Source: Bacteroidota bacterium
GTDB lineage: Bacteria; Bacteroidota; Bacteroidia; Chitinophagales; Chitinophagaceae
Assembly (NCBI GenBank): GCA_018267705.1
Contig: JAFDXX010000017.1
Location: 124,001 to 188,000 of the forward strand
Direction: 5' to 3'
Length of the DNA stretch: 64,000 bases
Shown here piece by piece: positions 33,282-42,171 of this stretch. Made by a program: the position numbers and the translations under genes. Each line of letters starts with the position of its first letter. The stretch's first letter is position 1. Below the pieces are notes generated by a model. It was given only the letters and a program-made list of their open reading frames with translations, was not told the origin of the DNA and made no database searches.

Positions 33282-34097
33282 ATGAAAAAAATTTATTTGT
33301 TAAGTACGGCAATTATAGGTTTATTGATTGCTTGCAACAACAAATCGGGCAATAAGTCTACAACCGATTCAACAAAAACAGTGGCAGTAAAGCCAACACC
33401 AATGTCGCCCATCAAATATGATAGTTCTAAACGATATATTTTTTTAACTTGGGATGATTCTCCACAACCACCGGGTACAACCAATTGCCGATTAGTATTT
33501 AAACAAGAAGGTGTTAAAGCAACATTTTTTGCAGTAGGGTTTAATCAAGTTGGACCATTCAAAAAAAGATTAATAGATTCTATAAGAAATGAATATCCGC
33601 AATTTTTATTAGCCAATCATAGTTTTTCGCATGGGTTTAATGATAAATATGCTAAATTTTATGCAATGCCCGATAGTGCTTATGGAGATTTTATGCGAAA
33701 TGAAAAAGAGTTGCAAATACCTGTAAAAATTATTCGCCTTCCGGGAAACAATACTTGGGCAAGCAATGGAAAAATTCATGGACAAAAAGCAGATAACCCT
33801 TTAATTAAAAGATTAGATTCAGAAGGATATAAAATTGTTGGTTGGGATTTAGAGTGGGGACAAAACGGAAAGAAAAAAGAACCAAGAGAAAGTGTTGATC
33901 AACTAATAAAAATGCTTAATCAAAAATTTGATGATGGTATGACGAATGAACAAAACATGATTGTTATTTTATCTCATGATAGATTATTTGAGAAAAAACA
34001 ATATGCAGATTCATTAGCAAGATTTATTCAGGTTTTAAAACAAGATCCTCGTAATGTTTTTGAAACCATTGATCATTATCCGGGGATACAGAAATAA
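33282..34097 (+). CDS. Polysaccharide deacetylase-family lipoprotein (NodB-like)
   Basis: 271 residues, beginning with a lipoprotein signal (LLIAC, Cys18) and a Lys/Thr/Ser-rich linker. The NodB domain has motif 1 as YIFLTWDDSP (Asp58 and Asp59; the usual form is TFDDGP, so the Gly is replaced by Ser), motif 2 as NHSFSHGF with metal-binding His113 and His117, and a later IVGWDLEW. ILSHD near residue 227 supplies the last catalytic histidine. Such enzymes remove N- or O-acetyl groups from cell-wall or extracellular polysaccharides at the cell surface. The gene stands alone after the sigma/protease operon. Confidence 0.87.
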   Translation: MKKIYLLSTAIIGLLIACNNKSGNKSTTDSTKTVAVKPTPMSPIKYDSSKRYIFLTWDDSPQPPGTTNCRLVFKQEGVKATFFAVGFNQVGPFKKRLIDSIRNEYPQFLLANHSFSHGFNDKYAKFYAMPDSAYGDFMRNEKELQIPVKIIRLPGNNTWASNGKIHGQKADNPLIKRLDSEGYKIVGWDLEWGQNGKKKEPRESVDQLIKMLNQKFDDGMTNEQNMIVILSHDRLFEKKQYADSLARFIQVLKQDPRNVFETIDHYPGIQK

Positions 34098-34125
34098 TAA
34101 TTTTTTAACGAGTAGAGTTTAAAAA

Positions 34126-34827
34126 TTATATACCAAGTTTAGCAATAGCATTTTGGGCGGCTAATTGGCTGGCATCTTTTTTATTGTAGCCTTTACCTTG
34201 AGATAGTACTGTTCCGTCTAACACAGCGTTAATAGTAAATAATCTTCTGCCGCCTTCAAATTTTTCTTCAACCAAATCAAACGATAAAGCTTTACCGTTT
34301 TTACTTGCCCATCCAATTAATTTATTTTTTAAATTAATATCAATTAATTCTAAATCATCAACAAACATGTGTGGTATAACAATAGTTTTTAAAACCCATT
34401 TTTGTGTTTTTATATAACCTTTGTCTAAGTAAACGGCACCAACAATTGCTTCTAAAGTATTACCAAAAATTTGGCTGCTTTTAAGTGCATTATCAAACTT
34501 ATTATACAAGGCAATTCTTTTTAAACCCATTTTTATGGCAATCTCGTTTAACTGTTGCCTATTCACCATTTTGCTACGCATTTCAGTTAAAAAGCCTTCT
34601 TCTTTGTAAGGGTATCGTTTAAACAAATAATCGGCAACAATAGTACTAAGTACAGCATCGCCTAAGTATTCAAGGCGTTCATTATTCTCATTAGGTGCAT
34701 CTTTAATAGAGCGATGGCTTAATGCAGTTTTATAAAGCAATGTGTTACCTGGTTTTATACCAAGTACATTTTGAATGCTTTTATCAAATGAAGAAGATGA
34801 TTTTAATAATCTGTTTAGTAACTCCAC
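34126..34827 (-). CDS. rnc: Ribonuclease III
   Basis: RNase III cleaves double-stranded RNA in rRNA and mRNA processing. This 233-residue protein has the signature NERLEYLGDAVLSTIVAD with the catalytic acidic residues, the second metal site around GNTLEAIVGAVYLDKG, and a C-terminal double-stranded RNA-binding domain ending KKDASQLAAQNAIAKL. The length is normal. It starts 4 bases after the fabF stop codon, in the conserved acpP-fabF-rnc order, so translation coupling is likely. Confidence 0.96.
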   Translation of the reverse strand: MELLNRLLKSSSSFDKSIQNVLGIKPGNTLLYKTALSHRSIKDAPNENNERLEYLGDAVLSTIVADYLFKRYPYKEEGFLTEMRSKMVNRQQLNEIAIKMGLKRIALYNKFDNALKSSQIFGNTLEAIVGAVYLDKGYIKTQKWVLKTIVIPHMFVDDLELIDINLKNKLIGWASKNGKALSFDLVEEKFEGGRRLFTINAVLDGTVLSQGKGYNKKDASQLAAQNAIAKLGI

Positions 34828-34831
34828 TATG

Positions 34832-36085
34832 TTATGCTACAAATTTTTTTACAATTACACAAGCATTATGCCCACCAAAACCAAATGTATTGCTTAATGC
34901 TGCATTAACTGTTCTTTTTTGAGCAGTATTAAAAGTAAAATTAAGTTTTGGATCTAATCCAGGATCATCAGTAAAATGATTAATGGTTGGTGGTACAATA
35001 TCGTGTACTACACTTTGCACGCAAGCAATGGCTTCAATTACACCGGCTGCTCCCAAACAATGGCCCGTCATAGATTTGGTAGAACTGATATTCATGTTAT
35101 AAATATGTTCTCCAAAAACATGCATGATAGCTTTTACTTCAGGAATATCACCTGCAGGCGTAGAAGTTCCATGTGTGTTAATATAATCTATGTTTTCGGG
35201 TGTCATACCTGCATCATCTAAAGCAACAAGCATTACATTTTTGGCTCCCAAACCTTCGGGGTGCGGTGCAGTAATATGGTGTGCATCGGCAGTGGCACCA
35301 CCTCCTGCAATTTCGCAATATATTTTTGCTCCTCTTGCTAAAGCATGTTCTAATTCTTCTAATACCAACATACCTGCAGCTTCACCCATTACAAAACCAT
35401 CGCGGTCTTTATCGTAAGGTCTGCTGGCGGTTTTGGGGTCATCATTTCTTTCACTCATCGCTTTCATAGCGTTAAAACCACCAACACCTGCTTCACTTAT
35501 AACGGCTTCACTTCCGCCGGTTAAAATAATATCGGCTTTTCCTAAACGCAATAAATTAAAGGCTTCTATAATAGCATTGGTACTGCTGGCACAGGCACTT
35601 ACTACGGCAAAGTTTGGTCCGCGTAAGTTATGACGCATGCTTATTTGCCCTGCCGCAATATCTAGTATCATTTTTGGAATGAAGAATGGATTAAAACGCG
35701 GAGTACCATCACCTTTTGCAAATTCTGTAACCTCGTTTTGAAAAGTAATTAAACCGCCAATGCCGCTTGCAAATACAACACCTACGCGGTCTGGGTTTAT
35801 ATTATCTTTATTTAGGTTGGCATCGTTCATTGCCTGATCACTTACGTATAATGCAAATTGTGTAAAGCGATCAATTTTTCTGGCTTCTTTTTTATCTAAA
35901 AATGAAGTAGGGTCAAAATTTTTTACTTCGCAGGCAAATTTTGTTCTGAATTTTTCAGCATTAAATTGCTTAATCATATCTGCACCGGAAACACCGTTTA
36001 GAAGATTATTCCAATAGTCTTCTAAATTATTTCCTAATGGTGTTAATGCTCCTATGCCTGTAACAACTACTCTTTTTAGTTTCAT
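34832..36085 (-). CDS. fabF: Beta-ketoacyl-ACP synthase II
   Basis: FabF condenses malonyl-ACP with acyl-ACP during fatty acid elongation. From the ATG at 36085 (MKLKRVVVTGIGALTPLG) it has 417 residues, the normal size; an upstream ATG at 36124 would add 13 unusual residues. Thiolase-fold landmarks are VVSACASSTNAI with the catalytic cysteine, YINTHGTSTPAGD and SMTGHCLGAAG with the two catalytic histidines, and FGFGGHNACV at the C-terminus. It is flanked by acpP upstream and rnc downstream on the same strand. Confidence 0.97.
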   Translation of the reverse strand: MKLKRVVVTGIGALTPLGNNLEDYWNNLLNGVSGADMIKQFNAEKFRTKFACEVKNFDPTSFLDKKEARKIDRFTQFALYVSDQAMNDANLNKDNINPDRVGVVFASGIGGLITFQNEVTEFAKGDGTPRFNPFFIPKMILDIAAGQISMRHNLRGPNFAVVSACASSTNAIIEAFNLLRLGKADIILTGGSEAVISEAGVGGFNAMKAMSERNDDPKTASRPYDKDRDGFVMGEAAGMLVLEELEHALARGAKIYCEIAGGGATADAHHITAPHPEGLGAKNVMLVALDDAGMTPENIDYINTHGTSTPAGDIPEVKAIMHVFGEHIYNMNISSTKSMTGHCLGAAGVIEAIACVQSVVHDIVPPTINHFTDDPGLDPKLNFTFNTAQKRTVNAALSNTFGFGGHNACVIVKKFVA

Positions 36086-36254
36086 GTTTTTTGTTTTTAT
36101 TGTTCGTTTTAGAACAAAACTCATTTATTGCTAAATGGAAGTAGAAGTTTTTTAAAACTTCTTAAAATATATTTCAAATAAATTTTACTGCAATTATACA
36201 ACCTAGCTTTAAAACTTACATAAAAACCATAACAAAAATAAATGCCAATAATGA

Positions 36255-36299
36255 TAATCCGCCTTTCTTTTAGCAGTTTGCTTTATGAAAGACGGATTA
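36255..36299 (-). terminator. Hairpin between acpP and fabF
   Basis: TAATCCGCCTTTC (36255-36267) pairs with GAAAGACGGATTA (36287-36299), 12 of 13 positions. It lies 24 bases after the acpP stop codon. The following minus-strand sequence is only moderately T-rich, so it may reduce rather than end transcription into fabF, giving more acyl carrier protein than synthase. Confidence 0.5.
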
Positions 36300-36323
36300 A
36301 ATTATTACTTTACAGGAAGTTGA

Positions 36324-36560
36324 TTACTTAGCATTTTCCTCCAAGTAAGCGATAGCTTGACCCACAGTGGTAATAGTTTCAGCTTGCTCATCCGGAATGG
36401 AGATGTTGAATTCTTTTTCAAATTCCATAATTAATTCAACGGTATCCAAAGAATCGGCACCGAGGTCGTTGGTAAAAGATGCTTCGTTGGTTACTTCACC
36501 TTCATCTACACCCAACTTGTCAACAATAATTTTTTTCACTCTTGTAGCGATGTCTGACAT
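36324..36560 (-). CDS. acpP: Acyl carrier protein
   Basis: A 78-residue acyl carrier protein, the normal length. It carries the phosphopantetheine attachment site as [18 protein letters not shown] with the modified serine at position 37, and the acidic four-helix pattern of the family ([35 protein letters not shown]). It shuttles acyl chains in fatty acid synthesis. It is the first gene of the acpP-fabF-rnc set. Confidence 0.97.
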   Translation of the reverse strand: MSDIATRVKKIIVDKLGVDEGEVTNEASFTNDLGADSLDTVELIMEFEKEFNISIPDEQAETITTVGQAIAYLEENAK

Positions 36561-36755
36561 TGTAAAAAGTTTTGTTACGGTTGCAAAAATATAGTTTTTA
36601 ATATAATAGCAAGCGTTTCGGTAATTTTTGTTTCCACATTATAAAAAAGCTTGTATTTTTTTGCTTTTTAATGAAATTTAGTGTACTAAGGCGTTTGTTA
36701 TTCTTTTTTTAGTCGTAATTATTACTTTATGGCTTATTGGTTGAATAAATAATAT

Positions 36756-38021
36756 TTAGTAACCGTATTTTTCTTTCCATTTATCTTTTAAAAATTTTCT
36801 CAATTCATTTTCTCTGACATTGTTTCCGGGTTTGTATAATGATTGTCCTTTAATTTCATTAGGTAAATATTCTTGCTCAATAAAATTATTTTCTTCATTA
36901 TGCGGATATTGATAATTTTTTGCATAGTTTAAGTTTTTCATTAATTGTGTAGGTGCATTACGCAAATGAAGTGGTACGGGTAAATTTCCGTATTGAGAAA
37001 CTAACATTTCTGCATTACTTATTGCGGTTACAGCTGTATTACTTTTAGGAGATGATGCTAAATAAGTGGCACATTGCGATAAAATAATTCTTGCTTCGGG
37101 GAAACCAATTTTATTAACTGCATCAAAACTTGCATTGGCTAATAACAAAGCGTTTGGGTTGGCGTTTCCAATATCTTCACTTGCTAAAATAATTAATCTT
37201 CTTGCAATAAATTTTGCATCTTCTCCACCTGCAATCATTCTTGCTAACCAATACACGGCTGCATTTGCATCGCTGCCACGAATACTTTTTATAAATGCTG
37301 AAACAATATCGTAATGTTGTTCGCCTTGCTTATCATATAAAATAATTTTTTGTTGAGCAATTTTCATTACAAAATCGTCGGTAATAATTATTTCTTTTTG
37401 TGTGGAAGAGTTTACAACCAATTCAAACAAATTCAATAGCTTTCTTGCATCTCCTCCACTAATGTTTATTAATGCAGAGGTTTCTTTTAATTGAATGTTT
37501 TTTTCTTTTAATATATAATCTGTTGAAAGTGTATGTAATAATAATTTTTCTAAATCTTTTTGTTGTAAAGTTTTTAATACATATATCTGGCAGCGGCTTA
37601 ATAAAGCTGAATTAACTTCAAACGAAGGGTTTTCGGTTGTAGCTCCAATTAATGTAATAATACCTTTTTCTGCAGCACCCAATAAAGCATCTTGCTGGCC
37701 TTTATTAAACCTGTGAATTTCATCTATAAATAAAATTGCATTTGTAGTTTGTTTGGCTTGCTCTATTACTTCACGTACATCTTTAACGCCACTGCTTATG
37801 GCACTTAATTGAAAATATGGTGCTGATAAACTGTGTGCAATAATATTGGCAATAGTTGTTTTACCAACACCCGGTGGCCCCCATAAAATGATTGAAGGTA
37901 TTTTTCCATTTTCAATGGCAGTTCTTAGAATACTTTCTTTACCTGTTAAATGTTCTTGCCCCACTAAATCGTCTAATGTTTTAGGACGCATTCTTTCTGC
38001 TAATGGAGCAATAGTATTCAT
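36756..38021 (-). CDS. rarA: Replication-associated recombination protein RarA (MgsA)
   Basis: A 421-residue AAA+ ATPase related to clamp loaders that acts at stalled replication forks. The N-terminus has LAERMRPKTLDDLVGQEHL, Walker A is LWGPPGVGKTTIANIIA, Walker B is AILFIDEIHRFNKGQQDALL, and sensor 1 is LIGATTENPSFEVNSALLSRC. The C-terminal part holds the tetramerisation region (YYWLARMIAGGEDAKFIARR-like, ASEDIGNANPNALLLA, PLHLRNAPT). It follows the membrane-protein gene at 38024 by 2 bases and is probably co-transcribed with it. Confidence 0.95.
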   Translation of the reverse strand: MNTIAPLAERMRPKTLDDLVGQEHLTGKESILRTAIENGKIPSIILWGPPGVGKTTIANIIAHSLSAPYFQLSAISSGVKDVREVIEQAKQTTNAILFIDEIHRFNKGQQDALLGAAEKGIITLIGATTENPSFEVNSALLSRCQIYVLKTLQQKDLEKLLLHTLSTDYILKEKNIQLKETSALINISGGDARKLLNLFELVVNSSTQKEIIITDDFVMKIAQQKIILYDKQGEQHYDIVSAFIKSIRGSDANAAVYWLARMIAGGEDAKFIARRLIILASEDIGNANPNALLLANASFDAVNKIGFPEARIILSQCATYLASSPKSNTAVTAISNAEMLVSQYGNLPVPLHLRNAPTQLMKNLNYAKNYQYPHNEENNFIEQEYLPNEIKGQSLYKPGNNVRENELRKFLKDKWKEKYGY

Positions 38022-38023
38022 AA

Positions 38024-38554
38024 TTAATTTAAAGTAGTATTTTGTTTGTTGCTAGTTATAGAGTTATTGTATTGCTTAATTAATTTATACGTTTCATAAA
38101 CATGTATTAATAAAGTGGTGGCAAACAAAATCATAAAATACATAACACCTTTAAGTGTTACAATCATTGTTTCGGCACTTATTTGTGCAGTTGCAGGATT
38201 GTTTTTTTGCATGGCAAAAAACTCATGTACAAATTGGTTAATAATTGTTGGATTATAAAGAGTAAACAGTCCGTTTACTAAAAATAATAAACTGAAAATA
38301 ATAGTAACAAAAGAGCAAATTTTGATAAGTTTAATTAATTGTGGTTTGCAAGTTTTTCGGGTTTCTACTACTTTAATAAAAAAAATAAAACTGGTTATTA
38401 TATATATAATTACGCTGCTAAAAACTAAGAATGGAAAGAATAATGCAATATTAGCAAAAGCCATTAAAAGCATTAGTAGGCAAACAATACTAAAAAATGC
38501 AGCAATAATTAAAAGCAAATACGAAATAATTCTGTAAGGTATCAAGGCATTCAT
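38024..38554 (-). CDS. Four-helix membrane protein of unknown function
   Basis: A 176-residue protein with four hydrophobic helices: IISYLLLIIAAFFSIVCLLM, FFPFLVFSSVIIYIITSFIF, FVTIIFSLLFLVNGLF and MYFMILFATTLLIHVY. The loops are short and basic (VETRKTCKPQLIK), and the tail is Asn/Thr-rich. No family or motif is recognised. It starts upstream of rarA with only 2 bases between the two coding regions. Confidence 0.75.
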   Translation of the reverse strand: MNALIPYRIISYLLLIIAAFFSIVCLLMLLMAFANIALFFPFLVFSSVIIYIITSFIFFIKVVETRKTCKPQLIKLIKICSFVTIIFSLLFLVNGLFTLYNPTIINQFVHEFFAMQKNNPATAQISAETMIVTLKGVMYFMILFATTLLIHVYETYKLIKQYNNSITSNKQNTTLN

Positions 38555-38635
38555 TGAGAATATTTTTGTGCAATATGCAACAAAAATTTACAGATAACAA
38601 TTTTGAATTATTGCTTGCGGTACGTTACAGATAAA

Positions 38636-38671
38636 TAAACCTATAAGGTTTAAAATATATTTATAGGTTTA
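38636..38671 (-). terminator. Terminator at the aspS stop codon
   Basis: TAAACCTATAA (38636-38646) and TTATAGGTTTA (38661-38671) form an 11-bp perfect stem with a 14-base loop. The upstream arm overlaps the aspS stop codon, and the minus-strand continuation is T-rich. Confidence 0.7.
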
Positions 38672-40510
38672 TTTTAAATTCAACTGAATTTGTAATTCAT
38701 CAAATTGTTTGGTGTTTATTTCACTTGGTGCATCTAACATTACATCTCTGCCGCTATTATTTTTAGGGAAGGCAATAAAATCTCTTATACTTTCACTTCC
38801 ACCTAAAATAGAACATAACCTATCAAACCCAAATGCAATACCACCGTGTGGTGGAGCTCCATATTCAAAAGCACCTAATAGAAAACCAAATTTGTGTTGA
38901 TATTCTTCTTTATCCATTCCTAATGCTGCAAACATTTTTTCTTGTAATTCTCTTTGAAAAATTCTAATAGAACCGCCACCAATTTCGTTTCCATTTAGCA
39001 CCATATCGTAGGCATTGGCTTTTATATTTGAGTAAGGATGTTCTAAGTATTTATCTAAGTTTTCAACTTTTGGATGATTATTAATCATAATATGAATATC
39101 GCTTGGCTTAGGGCTTGTAAAGGGATGATGCCTTGCTACCCAACGTCCTGCACCGCCACCATCTTGATCTTCTAATGCAAATTCAAATAATGGGAAATCT
39201 AATACCCATAATAGTTTAAACTCGTTTTCTTTTCTTAGTCCTAAACGTTTACCCATTTCTAAACGCAATTCACTCATTGCTTTTCTTGTTCTTTCTTCTG
39301 TGCCTGCCAATATTAAAATTAAATCGCCTTGTTGTGCTTGGGCAGCTGTTGCAATGGCTTTTAGTTTTTCTTCTGTAAAAAATTTATCAAAACTGCTTTT
39401 ATATGTTCCATCATTATTACATTTAATAAATGCCAATCCTTTCATGCCAATTTGCGGACGTTTAACCCATTCAATTAGTTCATCGGTTTGTTTGCGACTA
39501 TATTCACTACAACCCGGAACAGCAATGGCAATAACAGTTTCAGCATCATTAAAAACGGCAAATTCACTTTCTATTAATGATGAAATATTTTCTTTTGCAG
39601 GGAATATATATTGTGGGAATTTTAAATTACAAATTTTCATACTGAAACGAATATCGGGCTTATCGTTGCCATATTGCCACATGGCTTCTTCCCAACTCAT
39701 ACGTTCTACTTTTTCTGCATAATCAATTCCTTTAACATCTTTAAAAATTCTTTTTATTAAACCTTCAAACATGTTTAAAATATCTTCTTGTTCTACAAAA
39801 CTCATTTCACAGTCTATTTGTGTAAACTCAGGTTGGCGGTCTGCTCGCAAATCCTCATCTCTAAAGCATTTTACAATTTGGTAATATCTGTCGTAGCCGC
39901 TTACCATTAATAATTGTTTAAATGTTTGTGGAGATTGTGGTAGTGCATAAAACTGTCCTGCATTCATTCTGCTTGGAACTACAAAATCTCTGGCACCTTC
40001 GGGAGTTGATTTAATTAAGAAAGGTGTTTCAATATCCATGAAGTTATTTTCATGCAAATAATTTCTTGCACTTCTATTAACTGCATAACGTAATTCTAGA
40101 TTTTTTTTAACGGCATTTCTTCTTAAATCTAAGAAGCGGTATTTCATTCTTAAATCATCACCTCCATCTGTATCATCTTGAATGGTAAATGGTGGTACTT
40201 CTGATTTATTTAAAATTTTGAATGATTGAATATTTATTTCAACATCACCGGTTGCAATATTTTTATTTTTATTGCTTCTTTCATTAACAATGCCTGTTGC
40301 TTGTAAAACAAATTCTCTGCCTAATGGATTTTCATCTAACTGTTTATTTAATTCTTCACCAAATAATAATTGAGTAATTCCATAACGATCGCGTATATCA
40401 ACAAATGTAATGGCACCAAATTTTCTAACTGTTTGCACCCAGCCTGCTAATGTTACTGTTTGGCTTTTGTTTTCAATTCTTAATTCTCCACAAGTGTGTG
40501 TACGATACAT
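38669..40510 (-). CDS. aspS: Aspartate--tRNA ligase
   Basis: Charges tRNA-Asp. At 613 residues it is the long bacterial type: an N-terminal anticodon-binding OB domain ([26 protein letters not shown]), class II motif 1 ([21 protein letters not shown]), motif 2 ([21 protein letters not shown]), a bacterial GAD insertion domain (about residues 280-420), and motif 3 ([10 protein letters not shown]). Whether it is discriminating or also charges tRNA-Asn cannot be decided from these segments alone. It has its own terminator. Confidence 0.97.
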   Translation of the reverse strand: MYRTHTCGELRIENKSQTVTLAGWVQTVRKFGAITFVDIRDRYGITQLLFGEELNKQLDENPLGREFVLQATGIVNERSNKNKNIATGDVEINIQSFKILNKSEVPPFTIQDDTDGGDDLRMKYRFLDLRRNAVKKNLELRYAVNRSARNYLHENNFMDIETPFLIKSTPEGARDFVVPSRMNAGQFYALPQSPQTFKQLLMVSGYDRYYQIVKCFRDEDLRADRQPEFTQIDCEMSFVEQEDILNMFEGLIKRIFKDVKGIDYAEKVERMSWEEAMWQYGNDKPDIRFSMKICNLKFPQYIFPAKENISSLIESEFAVFNDAETVIAIAVPGCSEYSRKQTDELIEWVKRPQIGMKGLAFIKCNNDGTYKSSFDKFFTEEKLKAIATAAQAQQGDLILILAGTEERTRKAMSELRLEMGKRLGLRKENEFKLLWVLDFPLFEFALEDQDGGGAGRWVARHHPFTSPKPSDIHIMINNHPKVENLDKYLEHPYSNIKANAYDMVLNGNEIGGGSIRIFQRELQEKMFAALGMDKEEYQHKFGFLLGAFEYGAPPHGGIAFGFDRLCSILGGSESIRDFIAFPKNNSGRDVMLDAPSEINTKQFDELQIQLNLK

Positions 40511-40670
40511 TTTTAATTTTTGATTTTAGATGTACGAAGTGCGATTGAGTATGTATGAAGAAATTTTTTATTTGGGTTTAACCAAACATATTTTATTAAT
40601 ATCATAACATATAATCGGGCGGCAAATATAAGCCAATTGCAGCTTTTATAAAGAAGGATAATGCTTTTAA

Positions 40671-41024
40671 TTACATTGTTTCAAACTCGTTTTTGTGTGT
40701 AGGTTTCCAATATAAATAATAAAATGCAAGCAGTGCAATGCCAAGTAAAAAAGGAATGAGTGCTAAATGTTTGAATGTACAATTAGCAAATGCAATTTTT
40801 TCATCAAACTTAAAAAACTCGCTTATCATCCAATAAGCGTTGGCGGTTATCCAAAGTGATATGGCTACATTATGTGTTAGCTCGCTCATATATTGCCTTG
40901 TTCTATAAGCAATAACAATTGAAATAATTAATGTTGGAAATATCATTGCTATGCCTAATGGTTTCCATATCATACACCAACTTATATCTTTTATTAACCA
41001 AAAAACGATGTGCAGATTTTCCAT
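40671..41024 (-). CDS. Membrane protein of unknown function (Bacteroidota type)
   Basis: From ATG 41024 this is 117 residues: MENLHIVFWLIKDISWCMIW then three more hydrophobic helices (IFPTLIISIVIAYRTR, AISLWITANAYWMI, LALIPFLLGIALLAFYYLYW). An in-frame ATG at 41069 would add 15 residues and is less likely given the helix immediately at the alternative start. The pattern is like small conserved membrane proteins that I have seen in Bacteroidota genomes, but no function is known to me. It lies 83 bases from the FAD oxidoreductase gene on the same strand and may be its operon partner. Confidence 0.65.
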   Translation of the reverse strand: MENLHIVFWLIKDISWCMIWKPLGIAMIFPTLIISIVIAYRTRQYMSELTHNVAISLWITANAYWMISEFFKFDEKIAFANCTFKHLALIPFLLGIALLAFYYLYWKPTHKNEFETM

Positions 41025-41107
41025 TTTTCTGTACTTTAATGGAATTTTATAAGTGAGTTGGTTGCTCATACAATTTTTGTTAGGAAAGAAAGATAATAAA
41101 TACCAAT

Positions 41108-42133
41108 TTATTTGGATAATATTTTCGTAAATCGTTTAATGTCTGCTAATGGATTGATTGTTTTTCCATTCATTAAATTTTCTGCAAACTCATTTGCAAA
41201 ATAGGGTGCTAATGTGCAACCTTTGGTACCTAATCCATTTAGTATGCCAATATTTTTATGAATGGGATGTAAACCCACAAATGGTCTGCGTTCTATGTTG
41301 GCAGGTCGTTCTGCCGAAATATGATCAATAATTTTATAAGGAAGTTTTAACCAATTATTTAATTGTATTTCTGTTTTTTGTTTGAATAATGCAGATGGAT
41401 TAGCATTGGTATATTTCCATTCGTAAGAAGAGCCCACCCAAAATAAATTGTTTGTATAAGGAACAATTGCTATACCCTGTTTAAAAATATTTGTTGCAGG
41501 TAAATTGTTGATTTCTACAATTAGTGCTTCACCTTTGTTGGGTGCAAATGGTAATAAATTAAAATATGTATTTTTTACAGAATTAATTCCATCACAAAAA
41601 ATAATAGTTGATTGGTTATATTTTTTTACAACTTCTTCTACAATAATTTTTTCTTCAATTAATTGATTATTGTTTTTTAGAACATTCCTCCATTGGGCTA
41701 ATAATGTTTTTAAATCAATTACATAACATGGGTTTATTTCTCCAACACTTAACGGGTAATTGAAATATTTTCTCCATTGTTCTGTATTATTGGGATGTTG
41801 TAAATATTGTGTATTTTCTTTTAGTCTTTCATCAAAAGAAATTTGCATTTGTGGTGTAGGATGAAAATCTAACACATTGCATTGACGAATTAGTTTAGTA
41901 TTTAGTTCTTTCTCAAATTGTTGGTAAGTAGTTACTGCAAAAGGCATTATTTCATCAATCATCCATGTACTTACTAATCTTCTTCCTGTAACAGGATTAA
42001 TAACACCACTGGCTACTTTGCTTGATGAGTAAGGGTTTGCTTCATCTATAACCAAAACATTTTTACCTGCTTTATGTAAGTAATAACTTAAAAAAGTACC
42101 GGCAAGTCCTTGACCAATAATTACAAAATCCAT
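41108..42133 (-). CDS. FAD-dependent oxidoreductase (DadA/ThiO-like DAO family)
   Basis: A 341-residue flavoprotein with the dinucleotide fold FVIIGQGLAGTFLSYYLHKAG and an FAD-contacting acidic residue in VLVIDEANP. The motif SGVINPVTGRRLVSTW follows, and the C-terminal NGLGTKGCTLAPYFANEFAE closes the FAD site. This order is typical of the glycine/D-amino-acid oxidase (DAO) superfamily. The substrate is unknown. It starts 38 bases after the alpha-2-macroglobulin gene stop, in the same direction. Confidence 0.85.
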   Translation of the reverse strand: MDFVIIGQGLAGTFLSYYLHKAGKNVLVIDEANPYSSSKVASGVINPVTGRRLVSTWMIDEIMPFAVTTYQQFEKELNTKLIRQCNVLDFHPTPQMQISFDERLKENTQYLQHPNNTEQWRKYFNYPLSVGEINPCYVIDLKTLLAQWRNVLKNNNQLIEEKIIVEEVVKKYNQSTIIFCDGINSVKNTYFNLLPFAPNKGEALIVEINNLPATNIFKQGIAIVPYTNNLFWVGSSYEWKYTNANPSALFKQKTEIQLNNWLKLPYKIIDHISAERPANIERRPFVGLHPIHKNIGILNGLGTKGCTLAPYFANEFAENLMNGKTINPLADIKRFTKILSK

Positions 42134-42171
42134 AGTTGCAAAATTGAAATAGAAAATGGAAATACTGTAAA